DNA of 59,908 nt from the IMG/VR virus record IMGVR_UViG_3300032323_002596, positions 1 through 59,908 of that record; one strand, given 5' to 3'. The DNA is from a virus. The translations under genes and the position numbers were made by a program. The notes under the pieces were generated by a model. The model worked only from the letters and a program-made list of their open reading frames with translations, was not told the origin of the DNA and ran no database searches. Positions 11,098-21,563 of the stretch are shown piece after piece (position 1 is the first letter of the stretch; every line of letters starts with the position of its first letter).

Positions 11098-13560
11098 TTA
11101 TTGTTGCATTTGTTGAGCCATCATTTGTTCCTGCATCATCTGCTCCTCCATCATTTGTTGATCCTCTGGAGACATCTCCTCTTCTTCGCCCTGCTGAGGC
11201 TCCATTTGTTCGCCTTCTCCGCCTTGTTGCTGCATCGCCGCTTGTTGCTGTTGCATTTCCTCCATTTGCATTTGCTGCATTTGCTTTTCAATTTGATCAT
11301 TTTCCATTACTAATGGCATCTCAACATTTTGCAACATTTCAGCTAACAAAGGTCTTAATTCAACCGGAACAGGTATATTAGCCTTAGCCAAATCAAACAT
11401 TCCTTGTATAACAATCGCTCTTTCTTTTGCTTGAGTTTGTTTTTCTAATAAAGCAGCATCACCCTCAGCTTTAGCTTGCATACTTGCTTGTTGAATTTGA
11501 GCATTTTGCTGACTATTGTTAGCTGCGTTTTCTTGTTCATTTTTTATAAATCTTTTTTGCGCTTGTCTAAAATATAATTCAGCTAATTCAACATTTTCCT
11601 TAGCAATTCTAACAATCTTAAATGGATCTAAATACATTACTAATTGAGGATTTGATGCCATAGCATTGTTCATCATTATTTGCAAATTAGCAATTTCTTG
11701 AGCTTGTGGCAACATTCTAACCGTAGCCACAAAGTTTCTATCTACAACATCAGACTCTTTTAATAAATTTCTGTATTTCTTTGCTCCATAAGTAACGCTC
11801 TTATTTAATAAACATGCTATTTTTTTACATGTTTCTTCCATAACATAAATATATGCATCATACATATATTCTGTAGCATTATTAGCTAAAACTCTTGATG
11901 CCTCAATATTTGAAGCAGCAACTCTTGGTTGAGCAGCTTGGTTCATCAAATTAGGATCTTCACCAAGTTCGTCTTTTAAAACTTGATAATGGAATTGATA
12001 CAACTGAATTAAAGATTGCAATTGAGGCGAAAATCCTGAATTTGCTAATTCTGTAATTGGCACAGGTATTCTATTTCCTTCGGCATCTCTACCACGATAG
12101 TAAAGCTTACCAGTTTGTTCCCAAATCTTTTGAACGTCTAATGGCTTTACAGAGTCACCCAGTCCCAAATCTAACTCCTGCATTGCATCCACATCTATAG
12201 CGGCACCTGCCGGCACCATCTTAGCTACTAATTGTTGTATCTTTAATCTAGCTAAAATCATTTGTTCAATTGGCTCTTCAATCTTTTCTGGCACAGCTAC
12301 ATTACGCATGTCATATGGATCATACATATAGAAGCTATAAGAAAATTCTGCGTTGCCAATTTCTTTTGGATCTTGCGGGCGAATCATGTTTTTCTTAATT
12401 CCCCACTTAATCATTTTTTGAGTAACTGGACAATATACACCTTCGTATATATTCCACTTTTTCTCTTCTAAATATTGCTGATTTTCATCTAATTTTTCTG
12501 GCTTACCTTTTCTTATGATAGTGCTACCGTTTTTCTTCGTCTTAGTAACAGTATATCCATCAGAATCTAAAGTCTTAATTTCAAATTGCATTAAATCAAT
12601 ATTCCATTCGTCATATGGTCTTAACCATGCAACGTTCCAATCTTGCATCCACTTAATCTTATCTGTAAGTTGGTATTCTTTTGAAGATTGAGCTAATTCA
12701 AATATATCTTCTTCGCTTAATGTTCCGCCACTTTCTTTACCATATCTTGCTCTTATTTCGCTAATCTTCATTGATAAGATATGACCTCTATAAGTAGTAT
12801 CTCTAAAATCAGGGAAATCAGAATAAGAATAAATTGCATTTTCTGGGCGAATCCATTGAACATGAATTTCACCTTCTTCATCCATCCATGTATAAGTACA
12901 TACTAATCCAACCTCTGCTGAATCGTGTAATAATCTTTGTTTTAAAACATCATTCCATCCATTAGCCTCTAATACATTATTGCAACCAAGACTATATTGT
13001 ATCTCTTCTGGTAAATGATTAAATTCTGTAATCCATCTATCTAACTCGTCTTTATCTTCTGCAACAAATTGGTCTGGAGATATAATTGGTATTCCAGACT
13101 CTTGTTGAATTTGTCCCAATATCTCTTTATTCTGAAACACAAACTCTGCTTCATCTGCTGCATTTTTTTTAAGCATTGCAGAGGCGCTATCAGTAGCTGT
13201 AACAGTAACCTTTTCATTTCTACTCATCCATGATCCAACTAATCTTGCAACAATTGTATTACCAATAATAATTGACTTCCAATTGATATTTACAAAGTTA
13301 GCTTTACTGTTCATCTCTAAACGATCCATAAACACACTCATGTCTATTTTACCGTTTGCGATTTGTCTATTTTTTCTAAATCTATTATTTCTTAACCAAA
13401 AATAAGTTTGATTACCATAGATTGTAGAATAAATGCTTTGTGCAACATTTTTACCATAGGTATAATCTTTTTTAGAAGATACGTCTGTAGTAATTTGGAA
13501 TTTTTTTAAAGCCTCCCCATTACTATTTGCTGCTGATATGTATAAAGGACTATCTGCCAA
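11098..13560 (-). CDS. Portal protein (left copy)
   Basis: Mirror of 46349-48811; TTG start at 13560-13558, Gln/Met-rich C-terminus toward 11098. Confidence 0.85.
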   Translation of the reverse strand: MADSPLYISAANSNGEALKKFQITTDVSSKKDYTYGKNVAQSIYSTIYGNQTYFWLRNNRFRKNRQIANGKIDMSVFMDRLEMNSKANFVNINWKSIIIGNTIVARLVGSWMSRNEKVTVTATDSASAMLKKNAADEAEFVFQNKEILGQIQQESGIPIISPDQFVAEDKDELDRWITEFNHLPEEIQYSLGCNNVLEANGWNDVLKQRLLHDSAEVGLVCTYTWMDEEGEIHVQWIRPENAIYSYSDFPDFRDTTYRGHILSMKISEIRARYGKESGGTLSEEDIFELAQSSKEYQLTDKIKWMQDWNVAWLRPYDEWNIDLMQFEIKTLDSDGYTVTKTKKNGSTIIRKGKPEKLDENQQYLEEKKWNIYEGVYCPVTQKMIKWGIKKNMIRPQDPKEIGNAEFSYSFYMYDPYDMRNVAVPEKIEEPIEQMILARLKIQQLVAKMVPAGAAIDVDAMQELDLGLGDSVKPLDVQKIWEQTGKLYYRGRDAEGNRIPVPITELANSGFSPQLQSLIQLYQFHYQVLKDELGEDPNLMNQAAQPRVAASNIEASRVLANNATEYMYDAYIYVMEETCKKIACLLNKSVTYGAKKYRNLLKESDVVDRNFVATVRMLPQAQEIANLQIMMNNAMASNPQLVMYLDPFKIVRIAKENVELAELYFRQAQKRFIKNEQENAANNSQQNAQIQQASMQAKAEGDAALLEKQTQAKERAIVIQGMFDLAKANIPVPVELRPLLAEMLQNVEMPLVMENDQIEKQMQQMQMEEMQQQQAAMQQQGGEGEQMEPQQGEEEEMSPEDQQMMEEQMMQEQMMAQQMQQ

Positions 13561-13578
13561 TTTGAGTATATTTTACGT

Positions 13579-13586
13579 CAAATATA
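13579..13586 (-). promoter_or_regulatory. Portal promoter box (left copy)
   Basis: Mirror of 46323-46330. Confidence 0.6.
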
Positions 13587-13616
13587 CTAAATATTAAGAA
13601 TTTAGTAAAATTTTAA

Positions 13617-15665
13617 TTAATTAAATACAGGAACATAACTTTTAACTAGTGGTTCTCTTTTAACCTGCTTCTGAATTGGCTCCATTAAACAAACAATCAA
13701 CATTAAAAATGATACCGTAATGTCATAGTCTGTTCTATTATTGGGATCAAACTTTTTGGCATCTTCAAGCAAGTTTTCAAAATCAATTGAATCAATATGA
13801 GACTCAAAATACATAATGCCGACATCGGTTTGCTTGGTTAAGCTAAATGGCGTAGTCGGGAATCCCTTGTGCCTATCTGCTGTCTCCCTTTTTGATGGAT
13901 CTATTGTGGATAAGGGATAGGAACCTAAATACCCAACCCTACCTCTATCTCTAAAATATGATAAATAATCATCACTATTATGCTCGTACCAAGCCTGATA
14001 ACCATAAAATTCGGCAGCTAAAAGGACTTGTTCGTGTAATATTTCTTTAATTGGCGGCCTTCCATACAAATGCCCTATTGCCTTACCGGTCTGTTCCGGA
14101 TTTAACAAATCATATCTTCTACCTATCCAAGCAGATGCTTTTGAACCATATTTACCACCCTGACTATTACTATACCCGTCAATTGCAATAGCTCCATCAT
14201 GTACTCTTCCTGGCTTTCTAGTCTTAACATCAAATGTGTGCTTATTCTCTTCACCTGGTTTTGGGAATTGGGTTATTACCCAATGAAAATCTTCTTCTTT
14301 ATCTGTAATGTTTCTCCATCTAACCGTTTGGTCTAAGTCTCTATAAAATATAACATGTCTCTTTAATACAGGATTTTCTTTTAAATATTGCTCTCTTGAA
14401 CCAATGTTCATTACATTAAAAATACATTTATCAGAATCTGTACTAAAAGCTTCATCAATAGTCAATGGCTCTTTTCTTACACGCGCAGATAATGCTCTTG
14501 GGTTGTTTTTAACTGTTTCCCTATCTGCCAATATTTGGTCTAAGGTTTTATTTTCATCAGGATAACCAAAATCATCAAAGTTTCTAGTTCGTTTAGCAGA
14601 CATAAAGAATCTATAAAGGCCACTTGAAGTTGTGCCATTATCTTGCCTTTTATCCTGATTACTTTCCTCCCATAATAATTTAAACGCATCTTGTACTCCA
14701 TCTTTTTCTGTTGTTAATTTTTCAACCGTTGTAGTATATAATGCCTTGCCAATGATTTTACCCTCATCATCCAATAAACAATAACGGACAACCTCGTGCC
14801 TATCGTAAACATTTACCTCCGTTGTTTTACCGCACTCGTCAGCAACATATCTATGCAATTTCTGTCCGTCATATGCAACCGTATCAGCTGACTGATGGTC
14901 AATAATTGAACCCAATTCATCCTTATCTACACTCTCCTCTGCCTTTTTACCTCTTACATTGGTTTTTTGGAACCTCATCTCTGTCTTAGGATTTACCCCC
15001 AAAGACATATCGTATTCCGGTCTAAAAAACTTAGGGAGCCTTCTAAATGGATTTACAACAGTTTTAGCAAAGAATTTCTTGGCATCCGAACCTGTTTTAG
15101 ACTGAATACCACCGTTGGTCATTTTTGTCCTAGTTATATATTCGGTAACAAACAATCCTGCTACAAATGATTTACCAAAACGCCTTTTAGTAACTTCTAG
15201 CATCCCCATACATAATGGATCTTGGATGCAATAGTCCATGAAATAAAATTTCTCTAAATCTGGAATACGAAATTTAGGATAACCAATATCTATTGGCCAC
15301 CATTGTAAATACAAATAATGCAACCCCGTTAAAAAAGTAGGCACTCCATTATTCATGTACCAAAAACCATTTAATCTTCTATCCCACTCTTGCTTTTTAA
15401 ATTCCTCAAGCTTTTCGTCATAAAACTCTACATCGTCATCCTTTTTCTTTTTGTCAAATTCATCCCACCTTTTCATAGTATCTAAATACCAATCAGGCAA
15501 AGGCATCCTTTTCCAATACTGTTCTGACTGAATTTCAGATCTTTTATAAACACCCCTAAATTCTACTTGCTTTGTAATTATATTAAATACATAGCCTTCA
15601 GGAGGTAAATTACATTTTAACCCCTGAATATCTATAACACTACCACCTTCAATTTTTTCGTACAT
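13617..15665 (-). CDS. terL: Terminase large subunit (left copy)
   Basis: Mirror of 44244-46292; Walker A RRFGKS, Walker B VADECGK, nuclease Asp496 and Glu561. Confidence 0.93.
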   Translation of the reverse strand: MYEKIEGGSVIDIQGLKCNLPPEGYVFNIITKQVEFRGVYKRSEIQSEQYWKRMPLPDWYLDTMKRWDEFDKKKKDDDVEFYDEKLEEFKKQEWDRRLNGFWYMNNGVPTFLTGLHYLYLQWWPIDIGYPKFRIPDLEKFYFMDYCIQDPLCMGMLEVTKRRFGKSFVAGLFVTEYITRTKMTNGGIQSKTGSDAKKFFAKTVVNPFRRLPKFFRPEYDMSLGVNPKTEMRFQKTNVRGKKAEESVDKDELGSIIDHQSADTVAYDGQKLHRYVADECGKTTEVNVYDRHEVVRYCLLDDEGKIIGKALYTTTVEKLTTEKDGVQDAFKLLWEESNQDKRQDNGTTSSGLYRFFMSAKRTRNFDDFGYPDENKTLDQILADRETVKNNPRALSARVRKEPLTIDEAFSTDSDKCIFNVMNIGSREQYLKENPVLKRHVIFYRDLDQTVRWRNITDKEEDFHWVITQFPKPGEENKHTFDVKTRKPGRVHDGAIAIDGYSNSQGGKYGSKASAWIGRRYDLLNPEQTGKAIGHLYGRPPIKEILHEQVLLAAEFYGYQAWYEHNSDDYLSYFRDRGRVGYLGSYPLSTIDPSKRETADRHKGFPTTPFSLTKQTDVGIMYFESHIDSIDFENLLEDAKKFDPNNRTDYDITVSFLMLIVCLMEPIQKQVKREPLVKSYVPVFN

Positions 15666-15667
15666 AA

Positions 15668-16057
15668 TTAATATCTTTTGCCAGCTAATTCGCCTACAGC
15701 ATCAGCCATGTTTTCTGGAGAAAATGGTTTTCTAGTAATTTGAACTTGTTCTTTTTTATCGTCCTTAGCTTCTTGGTTTATGCCAGCAAGCACTTCTAAC
15801 GCCTTTATTGACGAAGAAATCGTACCCGCATCTACCCATATTTTCTGCAACCTCTCAAAAGTTTTAATCTTAGGATCGTCAATATCAATCGCAGTAAGAC
15901 TTGTTTTATTAAGCAATTCAGCCATTTCATTTGCTTTCCTATTAAGAGCATGATACAGCTTTCCAATACCATCTTCTTCATAGTAAGCGTTTTTACTTTG
16001 AAGATAAGATATTTGCCTTTGTAAATCTTTAATTTTATTTTCTAATTCTACTGACAT
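15668..16057 (-). CDS. Coiled-coil protein, possible terminase small subunit (left copy)
   Basis: Mirror of 43852-44241. Confidence 0.5.
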   Translation of the reverse strand: MSVELENKIKDLQRQISYLQSKNAYYEEDGIGKLYHALNRKANEMAELLNKTSLTAIDIDDPKIKTFERLQKIWVDAGTISSSIKALEVLAGINQEAKDDKKEQVQITRKPFSPENMADAVGELAGKRY

Positions 16058-16722
16058 TAGTTTAATTTTTTAGCATCAGAAACACTATATCCAACTAACA
16101 AATCTCCATTTTTAACTTTTTCAGTTAATTCATGCTCAACCGATATTACCTCATTTCTATCATTACCATCAGGATAATATCTTAATCTTATTATCTTACC
16201 TTCTGTACCGTCATCATTTTGATAAATAATTTCATAATCGCTTGATATTACAGTACCAACCACATTGCCAGCCAAATCACCACTTGTTACGTAAATCTTA
16301 TTTTTTACTAAAGTAGGCTCTATTCCTTGTAAAAAACCAGTATATGGTTCAAATACCCTCAATCCGGTAATAAAATTATTTAAAGCGTTCCACGTGGAAC
16401 CTTTCTCTGTTCTCCACATAAAACACTCTTCAATAGGAATAGAGAAATATTGCATATCGGAAGATGCCTCTGCCGTAGGTCTTTGGTAGTTGAATATTTT
16501 ATATGTATCATGGGTGGAATTGTGGTGTATCAATATTTCGGCACCTTCTGGTATTCCATTGCCATTTACTACTTCCGCATTAACTGGCTTAACATAACGC
16601 ATATTAAAATTATCATACTGCCTTTCTAGCTTAATTTTAGTACCATCCTTAAATGTGTGGCTATTCTTACTTTCTAAATCAACTTTAATAACAACTCGGT
16701 TTGCAGGAGCCTTCAGTTTCAT
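16057..16722 (-). CDS. Late protein with GroES-like pattern (left copy)
   Basis: Mirror of 43187-43852; contains the parS-like palindrome at 16387-16400. Confidence 0.5.
   Translation of the reverse strand: MKLKAPANRVVIKVDLESKNSHTFKDGTKIKLERQYDNFNMRYVKPVNAEVVNGNGIPEGAEILIHHNSTHDTYKIFNYQRPTAEASSDMQYFSIPIEECFMWRTEKGSTWNALNNFITGLRVFEPYTGFLQGIEPTLVKNKIYVTSGDLAGNVVGTVISSDYEIIYQNDDGTEGKIIRLRYYPDGNDRNEVISVEHELTEKVKNGDLLVGYSVSDAKKLN
16387..16400. promoter_or_regulatory. parS-like palindrome (left copy)
   Basis: Mirror of 43509-43522, GTTCCACGTGGAAC. Confidence 0.55.
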
Positions 16723-16740
16723 AATTTAATTAATTTAATT

Positions 16741-16770
16741 CAAAGGTAAGGATTTTATTAACTTAATCAA
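16741..16770 (-). promoter_or_regulatory. Late operon promoter (left copy)
   Basis: Mirror of 43139-43168. Confidence 0.8.
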
Positions 16771-16792
16771 TTTTAAATTGCATAAAATATCT

Positions 16793-16800
16793 TATATTTG
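16793..16800 (+). promoter_or_regulatory. Paralogue cassette promoter box (left copy)
   Basis: Mirror of 43109-43116; TATATTTG on the plus strand. Confidence 0.6.
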
Positions 16801-16842
16801 TATTGCCCAAAAAAAATTTATAACAAAAAAAAACAATCAAAA

Positions 16843-17217
16843 ATGGCAAATCATTTATCGGTTTATGTTTATCGTAGAAATCAATACGATTTATCAAACC
16901 CAAACGGAACCCCTGCAACTAGCGGTGTGTTATTTTCATTACCAACTGTTGGATTACAAGTTCAACCTACTACAGTAGTAGCAAATGGCGTACAAATGAA
17001 CTCATTGATTCTTTTGTACCCTAGTGGTCTTAATCAACCAGCTGAAAAGTTATACAGCAATGCAACTGTTGCTGGATTAATTGCAGCTATCAATGGTGGT
17101 GGTATCGCAACAACAACAACTACTACAGTAGCTCCAACCACAACAACTACTACAGTAGCTCCAACCACAACAACTACTACAGTAGCTCCAACCACAACAA
17201 CTACAACAGTAGCTTAA
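16843..17217 (+). CDS. YRRNQYDL-family protein 1 with Thr repeats (left copy)
   Basis: Mirror of 42692-43066; start at MANHLSVYV, not at the upstream ATG at 16798 that overlaps the promoter. Confidence 0.7.
   Translation: MANHLSVYVYRRNQYDLSNPNGTPATSGVLFSLPTVGLQVQPTTVVANGVQMNSLILLYPSGLNQPAEKLYSNATVAGLIAAINGGGIATTTTTTVAPTTTTTTVAPTTTTTTVAPTTTTTTVA
17125..17214 (+). repeat. 27-base tandem repeat coding TTTTTTVAP (left copy)
   Basis: Mirror of 42695-42785; copies start at 17125, 17152, 17179 and 17206. Confidence 0.85.
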
Positions 17218-17254
17218 TTTAAAAAAATTTAAAAACAATTAAAAATATTAAAAA

Positions 17255-17518
17255 ATGGCAAGTATAGTATCAATTACAGCATATCGCAGAAATCAATATG
17301 ATTTATTAAATGCAAACGGAACTCCAGCAACATCTGGTATTGAATACGGATTCCCAGTAGAGGGATTCGCAGCTTATCCATGTCCTTCTGGAACAGTAGC
17401 AAACGGTGTAACTATGAACTCAATTGTTGAGGTAGTTCCAACCGGTTTAAATCAAGTGCCGGTATTATTTTATACTACTTCTACAGTAGCACAGATTAAT
17501 TCAGCAGCAAATGCTTAA
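17255..17518 (+). CDS. YRRNQYDL-family protein 2 (left copy)
   Basis: Mirror of 42391-42654; 87 residues without the Thr tail. Confidence 0.65.
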   Translation: MASIVSITAYRRNQYDLLNANGTPATSGIEYGFPVEGFAAYPCPSGTVANGVTMNSIVEVVPTGLNQVPVLFYTTSTVAQINSAANA

Positions 17519-17539
17519 TCTTTTTAAAGATGTAAATGA

Positions 17540-17564
17540 GCCCCTAGTTTTTAGGGGCTTTTTT
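17540..17564 (+). terminator. Cassette terminator (left copy)
   Basis: Mirror of 42345-42369; GCCCCTA/TAGGGGC then six T on the plus strand. Confidence 0.85.
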
Positions 17565-17687
17565 ATTTTCTTTATAAACCGTCTTTAGGTTTTTATAAAT
17601 TCTTTCAGCATCATCAATTGTTTTGCCCGCTCCTGCGGCCATTACAACAGACAACCTTCTTAGTTTCTTTGCAGCTTTGTTATTCAT
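17544..17687 (-). CDS. 47-residue basic protein (left copy)
   Basis: Mirror of 42222-42365; its stop lies inside the terminator. Confidence 0.6.
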   Translation of the reverse strand: MNNKAAKKLRRLSVVMAAGAGKTIDDAERIYKNLKTVYKENKKAPKN

Positions 17688-17696
17688 AATTTAATT

Positions 17697-17819
17697 TTAT
17701 CTCCCCTGACCTCTATATTCTTTAGGCTTTGGAGAGTGCTTGTTATAAGTTTTTTTTGCACTACCAGTCTTTCTTTTACCAAATGTAACCTTCCTGGAAT
17801 CTGATTTTACTTTAGCCAT
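17697..17819 (-). CDS. 40-residue basic protein, YRGQGR end (left copy)
   Basis: Mirror of 42090-42212. Confidence 0.65.
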   Translation of the reverse strand: MAKVKSDSRKVTFGKRKTGSAKKTYNKHSPKPKEYRGQGR

Positions 17820-17820
17820 T

Positions 17821-18093
17821 TTATTCGTTATTTAGGATTAATTGGTACGAATATAAGCCATTTTCTAAATATTTTTTATTCAAAATATGACTTCCGAACC
17901 TTTCTTTCCTAAAATCTCTCAATCCGGCTGATACTGAAGCTTCGGGTATATTGGTAATATGAGATATTTCACCCAATGTTCTATACACCCTATCCTTCAT
18001 CAAATCTTTTAATTTAAAATGGTTTTTAGCCAATCTTTTACCATCTTGTTCGTGGTTATAATCGGATCCATCAAATCTTAATTCCTGTTGCAT
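17821..18093 (-). CDS. Winged-helix DNA-binding protein (left copy)
   Basis: Mirror of 41816-42088. Confidence 0.65.
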   Translation of the reverse strand: MQQELRFDGSDYNHEQDGKRLAKNHFKLKDLMKDRVYRTLGEISHITNIPEASVSAGLRDFRKERFGSHILNKKYLENGLYSYQLILNNE

Positions 18094-18097
18094 AGTA

Positions 18098-18322
18098 TTA
18101 TTTTTTGTTTTTAAAATAATCTAAATTCAATTGTCCACCGTCCATAAAATTGGGGTGTACGAGGATGTCATCATCATAAAAGTTCCGCACCATACCACTG
18201 TCGTATAATACGACTTTCCAAACGGTGTTGGTTTGGCTTCCGTAGTCAATCCAGGCAATTGCTTTTCCATATCCTAAAGGGGTTTCTACGTCAATAATAT
18301 TTGTTAATTCGTGTATATACAT
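18098..18322 (-). CDS. Hypothetical 74-residue protein (left copy)
   Basis: Mirror of 41587-41811; one-base overlap with ssb. Confidence 0.65.
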   Translation of the reverse strand: MYIHELTNIIDVETPLGYGKAIAWIDYGSQTNTVWKVVLYDSGMVRNFYDDDILVHPNFMDGGQLNLDYFKNKK

Positions 18323-18660
18323 TAGAATGGAGTTTCGTCTTGTTTACTAGATAATAATTGAATACTTGTAACTCTTGAATGTAATTGAGCTACAGTTTCT
18401 TTTGTCTTGTCGTTTAAATAATTTTTAGCTTCTGGCTTACCTTCCATGTAAATCAACGTACCTTTCTTAAGATAATTTACAACATTTAATTTGTCTGTCC
18501 AATAAGCACAAGAAACCCATGTAGTTTTATCTACATCTTGTCCTTGTTGGTTTTTAAACTTTTCACTGTAGGCCATTGAGAAATTAATCACCGTCTTACC
18601 GTTCACTTCATTAACCACTGCATCTTGTCCTAATCTTCCGATTACTGAAATTCTAATCAT
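18322..18660 (-). CDS. ssb: Single-stranded DNA-binding protein (left copy)
   Basis: Mirror of 41249-41587. Confidence 0.93.
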   Translation of the reverse strand: MIRISVIGRLGQDAVVNEVNGKTVINFSMAYSEKFKNQQGQDVDKTTWVSCAYWTDKLNVVNYLKKGTLIYMEGKPEAKNYLNDKTKETVAQLHSRVTSIQLLSSKQDETPF

Positions 18661-18681
18661 TGTTTTTTGTTTTTATTGTTA

Positions 18682-20544
18682 TTAAAATATTACTTCTTCT
18701 CCGTTTTCATCTTTATATGGAAGCCAAGATTGACTTGCTTCTTTTCTTTTCCAAAAATCCATTTTCTTGGCATTTAACATTTCTTGCAATATATCTTTAC
18801 CTTCTATGAAAAACCTTCTTCTTTCCCATACATAATCAAGCATCATAAAACCTTTTCTACCAACGCTTTTCTTTTTAATCTTTTTGGAATGAAACTCTGC
18901 TAAAGGATTATTTGGATCTGTCTGCGCAAATGGCCTATGATATACTAAAATATTATCCATTTTATTTGACCACATAGCACCATCATTAATATCAAATACA
19001 TCAGGGCATTTATAGTTACCAGTTCTATCTCTTTCCATCAATTTAGGATGCGCAATTATCCAAAAGTATATATCGTTTTTTCTTGCAAATCTTGAAAAGT
19101 CTGCTAATAGTGTTTCAAGATATTTATCAGTTCTACCGTTATATCCCTTGTAATCATTTGTCATCTGATTAAATGGATCAATACAACAGTAATCTACTTT
19201 TTCTTGAACTATTAACTCTAAAAATTTCTCCTTGATATACTGTGGTGTTGGTGATAGCATTTCAGCACTAATGTAAAAAATATGCTTTGAAACAAAATCA
19301 TATGCAGCCTCGTATATTTCACTTGAAGGTCTATTTGGATTGTATGGAGTACATTCGCAACCTAAAAGCATTTCAACATAATCATGAAAGTATTCTTCTG
19401 CCGGAACATCCTCTGGTGAAAATGTTGCAACCTTCTCTCCAAACATAACCATTCTCATTAGCAATTGAGCTTTCTGCCAAGCTGTTTTACCGTAGTTACC
19501 AATACCAGTAAGTAATGTTATTTCACCTCTTTTTGGTTTAAATAAATAATCTATTTGAGGTATTCCAATTCCCATTACCCTGTCAAAACCATTTTCATTG
19601 ATATATAATGCTCTATCTTTTACATCTATACCGTAAACAACATCCTCAACTCTATAATTTTCTCCAGACTCTTCTGTAAACTCTTTTTTAACATCAATTT
19701 CGTAATTTGTGGTTTTACTTACAAGTTTTTCTTTTTGTATTGACGCAGTTGCAAAATTGTTTTTATTTGCCCTATAACCACTCTTAACAGCACTCTTCAT
19801 TTCAGACATTGTAAAGTCATTACTAACCGTGTACTCTGTTGAAATTAAACTTAGTGCAGAATCTTCTCCAATACCAAATCTGCAACAAGCTGAAGCTAAT
19901 TTGAAAATATAAGTGTTTCTTTCACCTGTGACAAAAGCATCGTTTTTATTGGTAAGCCACTTCAAAATTCTACGAAAATTCTCAGAATCATCTACGTTTT
20001 CATTTTCAGTTACAACTACCTTTTCTATCTTTTTTGCCTTTGAAAATACTTCTGCATTTTCGTTAATGTAAATATCTGGATCAAAGCTCTCATAACAAAC
20101 TCGGCTTACGTTAATACCACTTCTATCAATTTCAGGGAAAACATCCTGAAGCGACTGAAAGTGTTCTCTGTGTTTTTTACCATCGGCTATTTTAACCAAT
20201 GCTTTTAAACCGTTACCAGAAGGGCTAACCCAACAAGCGTAAACAAATGTGTTAGATATAATTTCGGTTTGCTTATCCCTTAAATCAGAAATATCATCAA
20301 AATCAAGCACAATAAAACCACTATGCTCAATAAGCTGCTCATCTTTCCTATCAGCACCAAATTTACCACTAAAGCATATTGATGGCAGATTTAACTTCAA
20401 TTTATTGGCTTTTTCCTTATCCAGGGCCAATCTAATATCCATTACCAACTGCTTACTTGCACCAAGCTTTATTCTTTCTAGTGCCTTTTCAACGGTTATA
20501 AAATGAGGTTCCTTGCTAAAAATGTTTTTAAAAATTGTAATCAT
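18682..20544 (-). CDS. Primase-helicase (left copy)
   Basis: Mirror of 39365-41227; Walker A GIGNYGKT and Walker B CCIDPF. Confidence 0.85.
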   Translation of the reverse strand: MITIFKNIFSKEPHFITVEKALERIKLGASKQLVMDIRLALDKEKANKLKLNLPSICFSGKFGADRKDEQLIEHSGFIVLDFDDISDLRDKQTEIISNTFVYACWVSPSGNGLKALVKIADGKKHREHFQSLQDVFPEIDRSGINVSRVCYESFDPDIYINENAEVFSKAKKIEKVVVTENENVDDSENFRRILKWLTNKNDAFVTGERNTYIFKLASACCRFGIGEDSALSLISTEYTVSNDFTMSEMKSAVKSGYRANKNNFATASIQKEKLVSKTTNYEIDVKKEFTEESGENYRVEDVVYGIDVKDRALYINENGFDRVMGIGIPQIDYLFKPKRGEITLLTGIGNYGKTAWQKAQLLMRMVMFGEKVATFSPEDVPAEEYFHDYVEMLLGCECTPYNPNRPSSEIYEAAYDFVSKHIFYISAEMLSPTPQYIKEKFLELIVQEKVDYCCIDPFNQMTNDYKGYNGRTDKYLETLLADFSRFARKNDIYFWIIAHPKLMERDRTGNYKCPDVFDINDGAMWSNKMDNILVYHRPFAQTDPNNPLAEFHSKKIKKKSVGRKGFMMLDYVWERRRFFIEGKDILQEMLNAKKMDFWKRKEASQSWLPYKDENGEEVIF

Positions 20545-21239
20545 TATTCAGAAATTGTTTTATAAGCCATTCTAGCGGCTTCTAATTGTTGTTGGTAAGG
20601 GTTAACACTATTTTGGGGAGAAACTGTCTTATTTGGCTTATTAACAGCATCTAGCACCCATCTACGAATAGTTAGGTAATCTGATTTTGTAGAATAGGAC
20701 TTTTCAATTTTATAAGAAGATAAAAAATCATAGCACTTTTTTACTACATCATTTCCATATTCAGAAATAAGTTTTTCGTTTTCTTTTTCAGTCAAATGAA
20801 CATTATCCTTATATTTTATTTTTATTTCCTTTCCTTTTATTTCCTTTCCTTTCCTTTCCTTTTTAGCATTGCCTTCGGATTGCGTTTGCAATGCGTTCGC
20901 ATTTTCCCATCTATAACTAGCTGATTTTCTTGCACTTTCGCTTTTGCTGTTTCTTTGATCTAATCTTTCTTGAACAGAATTGCTACCAAAAAAATCACCA
21001 TTAAAAATGAACAAATCAAAGTCATTTACTACGGATGCAACAATATCGCAATCCGACCTTAAATCATACGCAATGCCTTCGTAATCCGTTCGCAATGCGT
21101 TCGCATTATTATATAAATCTTCAACAATAGACCAAAATATACCATAGCCAATCATGCCATGTTTTCTTATTAGCCTTTTTATCTTCTCATCATTACGAGC
21201 ATTATAGTCGTGTGAGAAATAGAATGTATCTTTTGGCAT
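20544..21239 (-). CDS. DUF4373-type initiator-like protein (left copy)
   Basis: Mirror of 38670-39365. Confidence 0.75.
   Translation of the reverse strand: MPKDTFYFSHDYNARNDEKIKRLIRKHGMIGYGIFWSIVEDLYNNANALRTDYEGIAYDLRSDCDIVASVVNDFDLFIFNGDFFGSNSVQERLDQRNSKSESARKSASYRWENANALQTQSEGNAKKERKGKEIKGKEIKIKYKDNVHLTEKENEKLISEYGNDVVKKCYDFLSSYKIEKSYSTKSDYLTIRRWVLDAVNKPNKTVSPQNSVNPYQQQLEAARMAYKTISE
20808..21107 (-). other. Candidate intragenic origin (left copy)
   Basis: Mirror of 38802-39102; the 39-base repeats are at 21069-21107 and 20865-20903. Confidence 0.45.
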
Positions 21240-21249
21240 TTTTAAATTC

Positions 21250-21447
21250 TTAATCGTTAGTAAAATCAGTTCCCATTACCTCATTTATCTTTTCTAAATT
21301 TTTATCAGAAAGGTTCATAATCCTCTGGATAAAGATTGAATAAAGTGTTGGATATGGTATTTCTGTTTTTCTTGAAAGCCATGCTAGTGGCCTTTCTTCT
21401 GCTTCAAGATGCAGTAGAATTAAATCTTTTACATTTTGTTTTTCCAT
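21250..21447 (-). CDS. Cro/CI-like HTH regulator (left copy)
   Basis: Mirror of 38462-38659. Confidence 0.7.
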   Translation of the reverse strand: MEKQNVKDLILLHLEAEERPLAWLSRKTEIPYPTLYSIFIQRIMNLSDKNLEKINEVMGTDFTND

Positions 21448-21466
21448 AAATAATTTGATTGAAGCA

Positions 21467-21497
21467 CAAAGTAAAGAATAATATTTTTAATTACAAA
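21467..21497 (-). promoter_or_regulatory. Replication operon promoter (left copy)
   Basis: Mirror of 38412-38442. Confidence 0.65.
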
Positions 21498-21522
21498 ATT
21501 TATTTTTCCATAAATTTATTTT
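21496..21522. repeat. Operator-like direct repeats (left copy)
   Basis: AAATTTATTTT at 21496-21506 and 21512-21522; mirror of 38387-38413. Confidence 0.5.
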
Positions 21523-21549
21523 GTTATTTAATTAAATTAATTATCTTTG
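21520..21549 (+). promoter_or_regulatory. Early promoter TTTG-N18-TATCTTTG (left copy)
   Basis: Mirror of 38360-38389; box ends 14 bases before the start at 21564. Confidence 0.75.
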
Positions 21550-21563
21550 TTAAAATTATTATT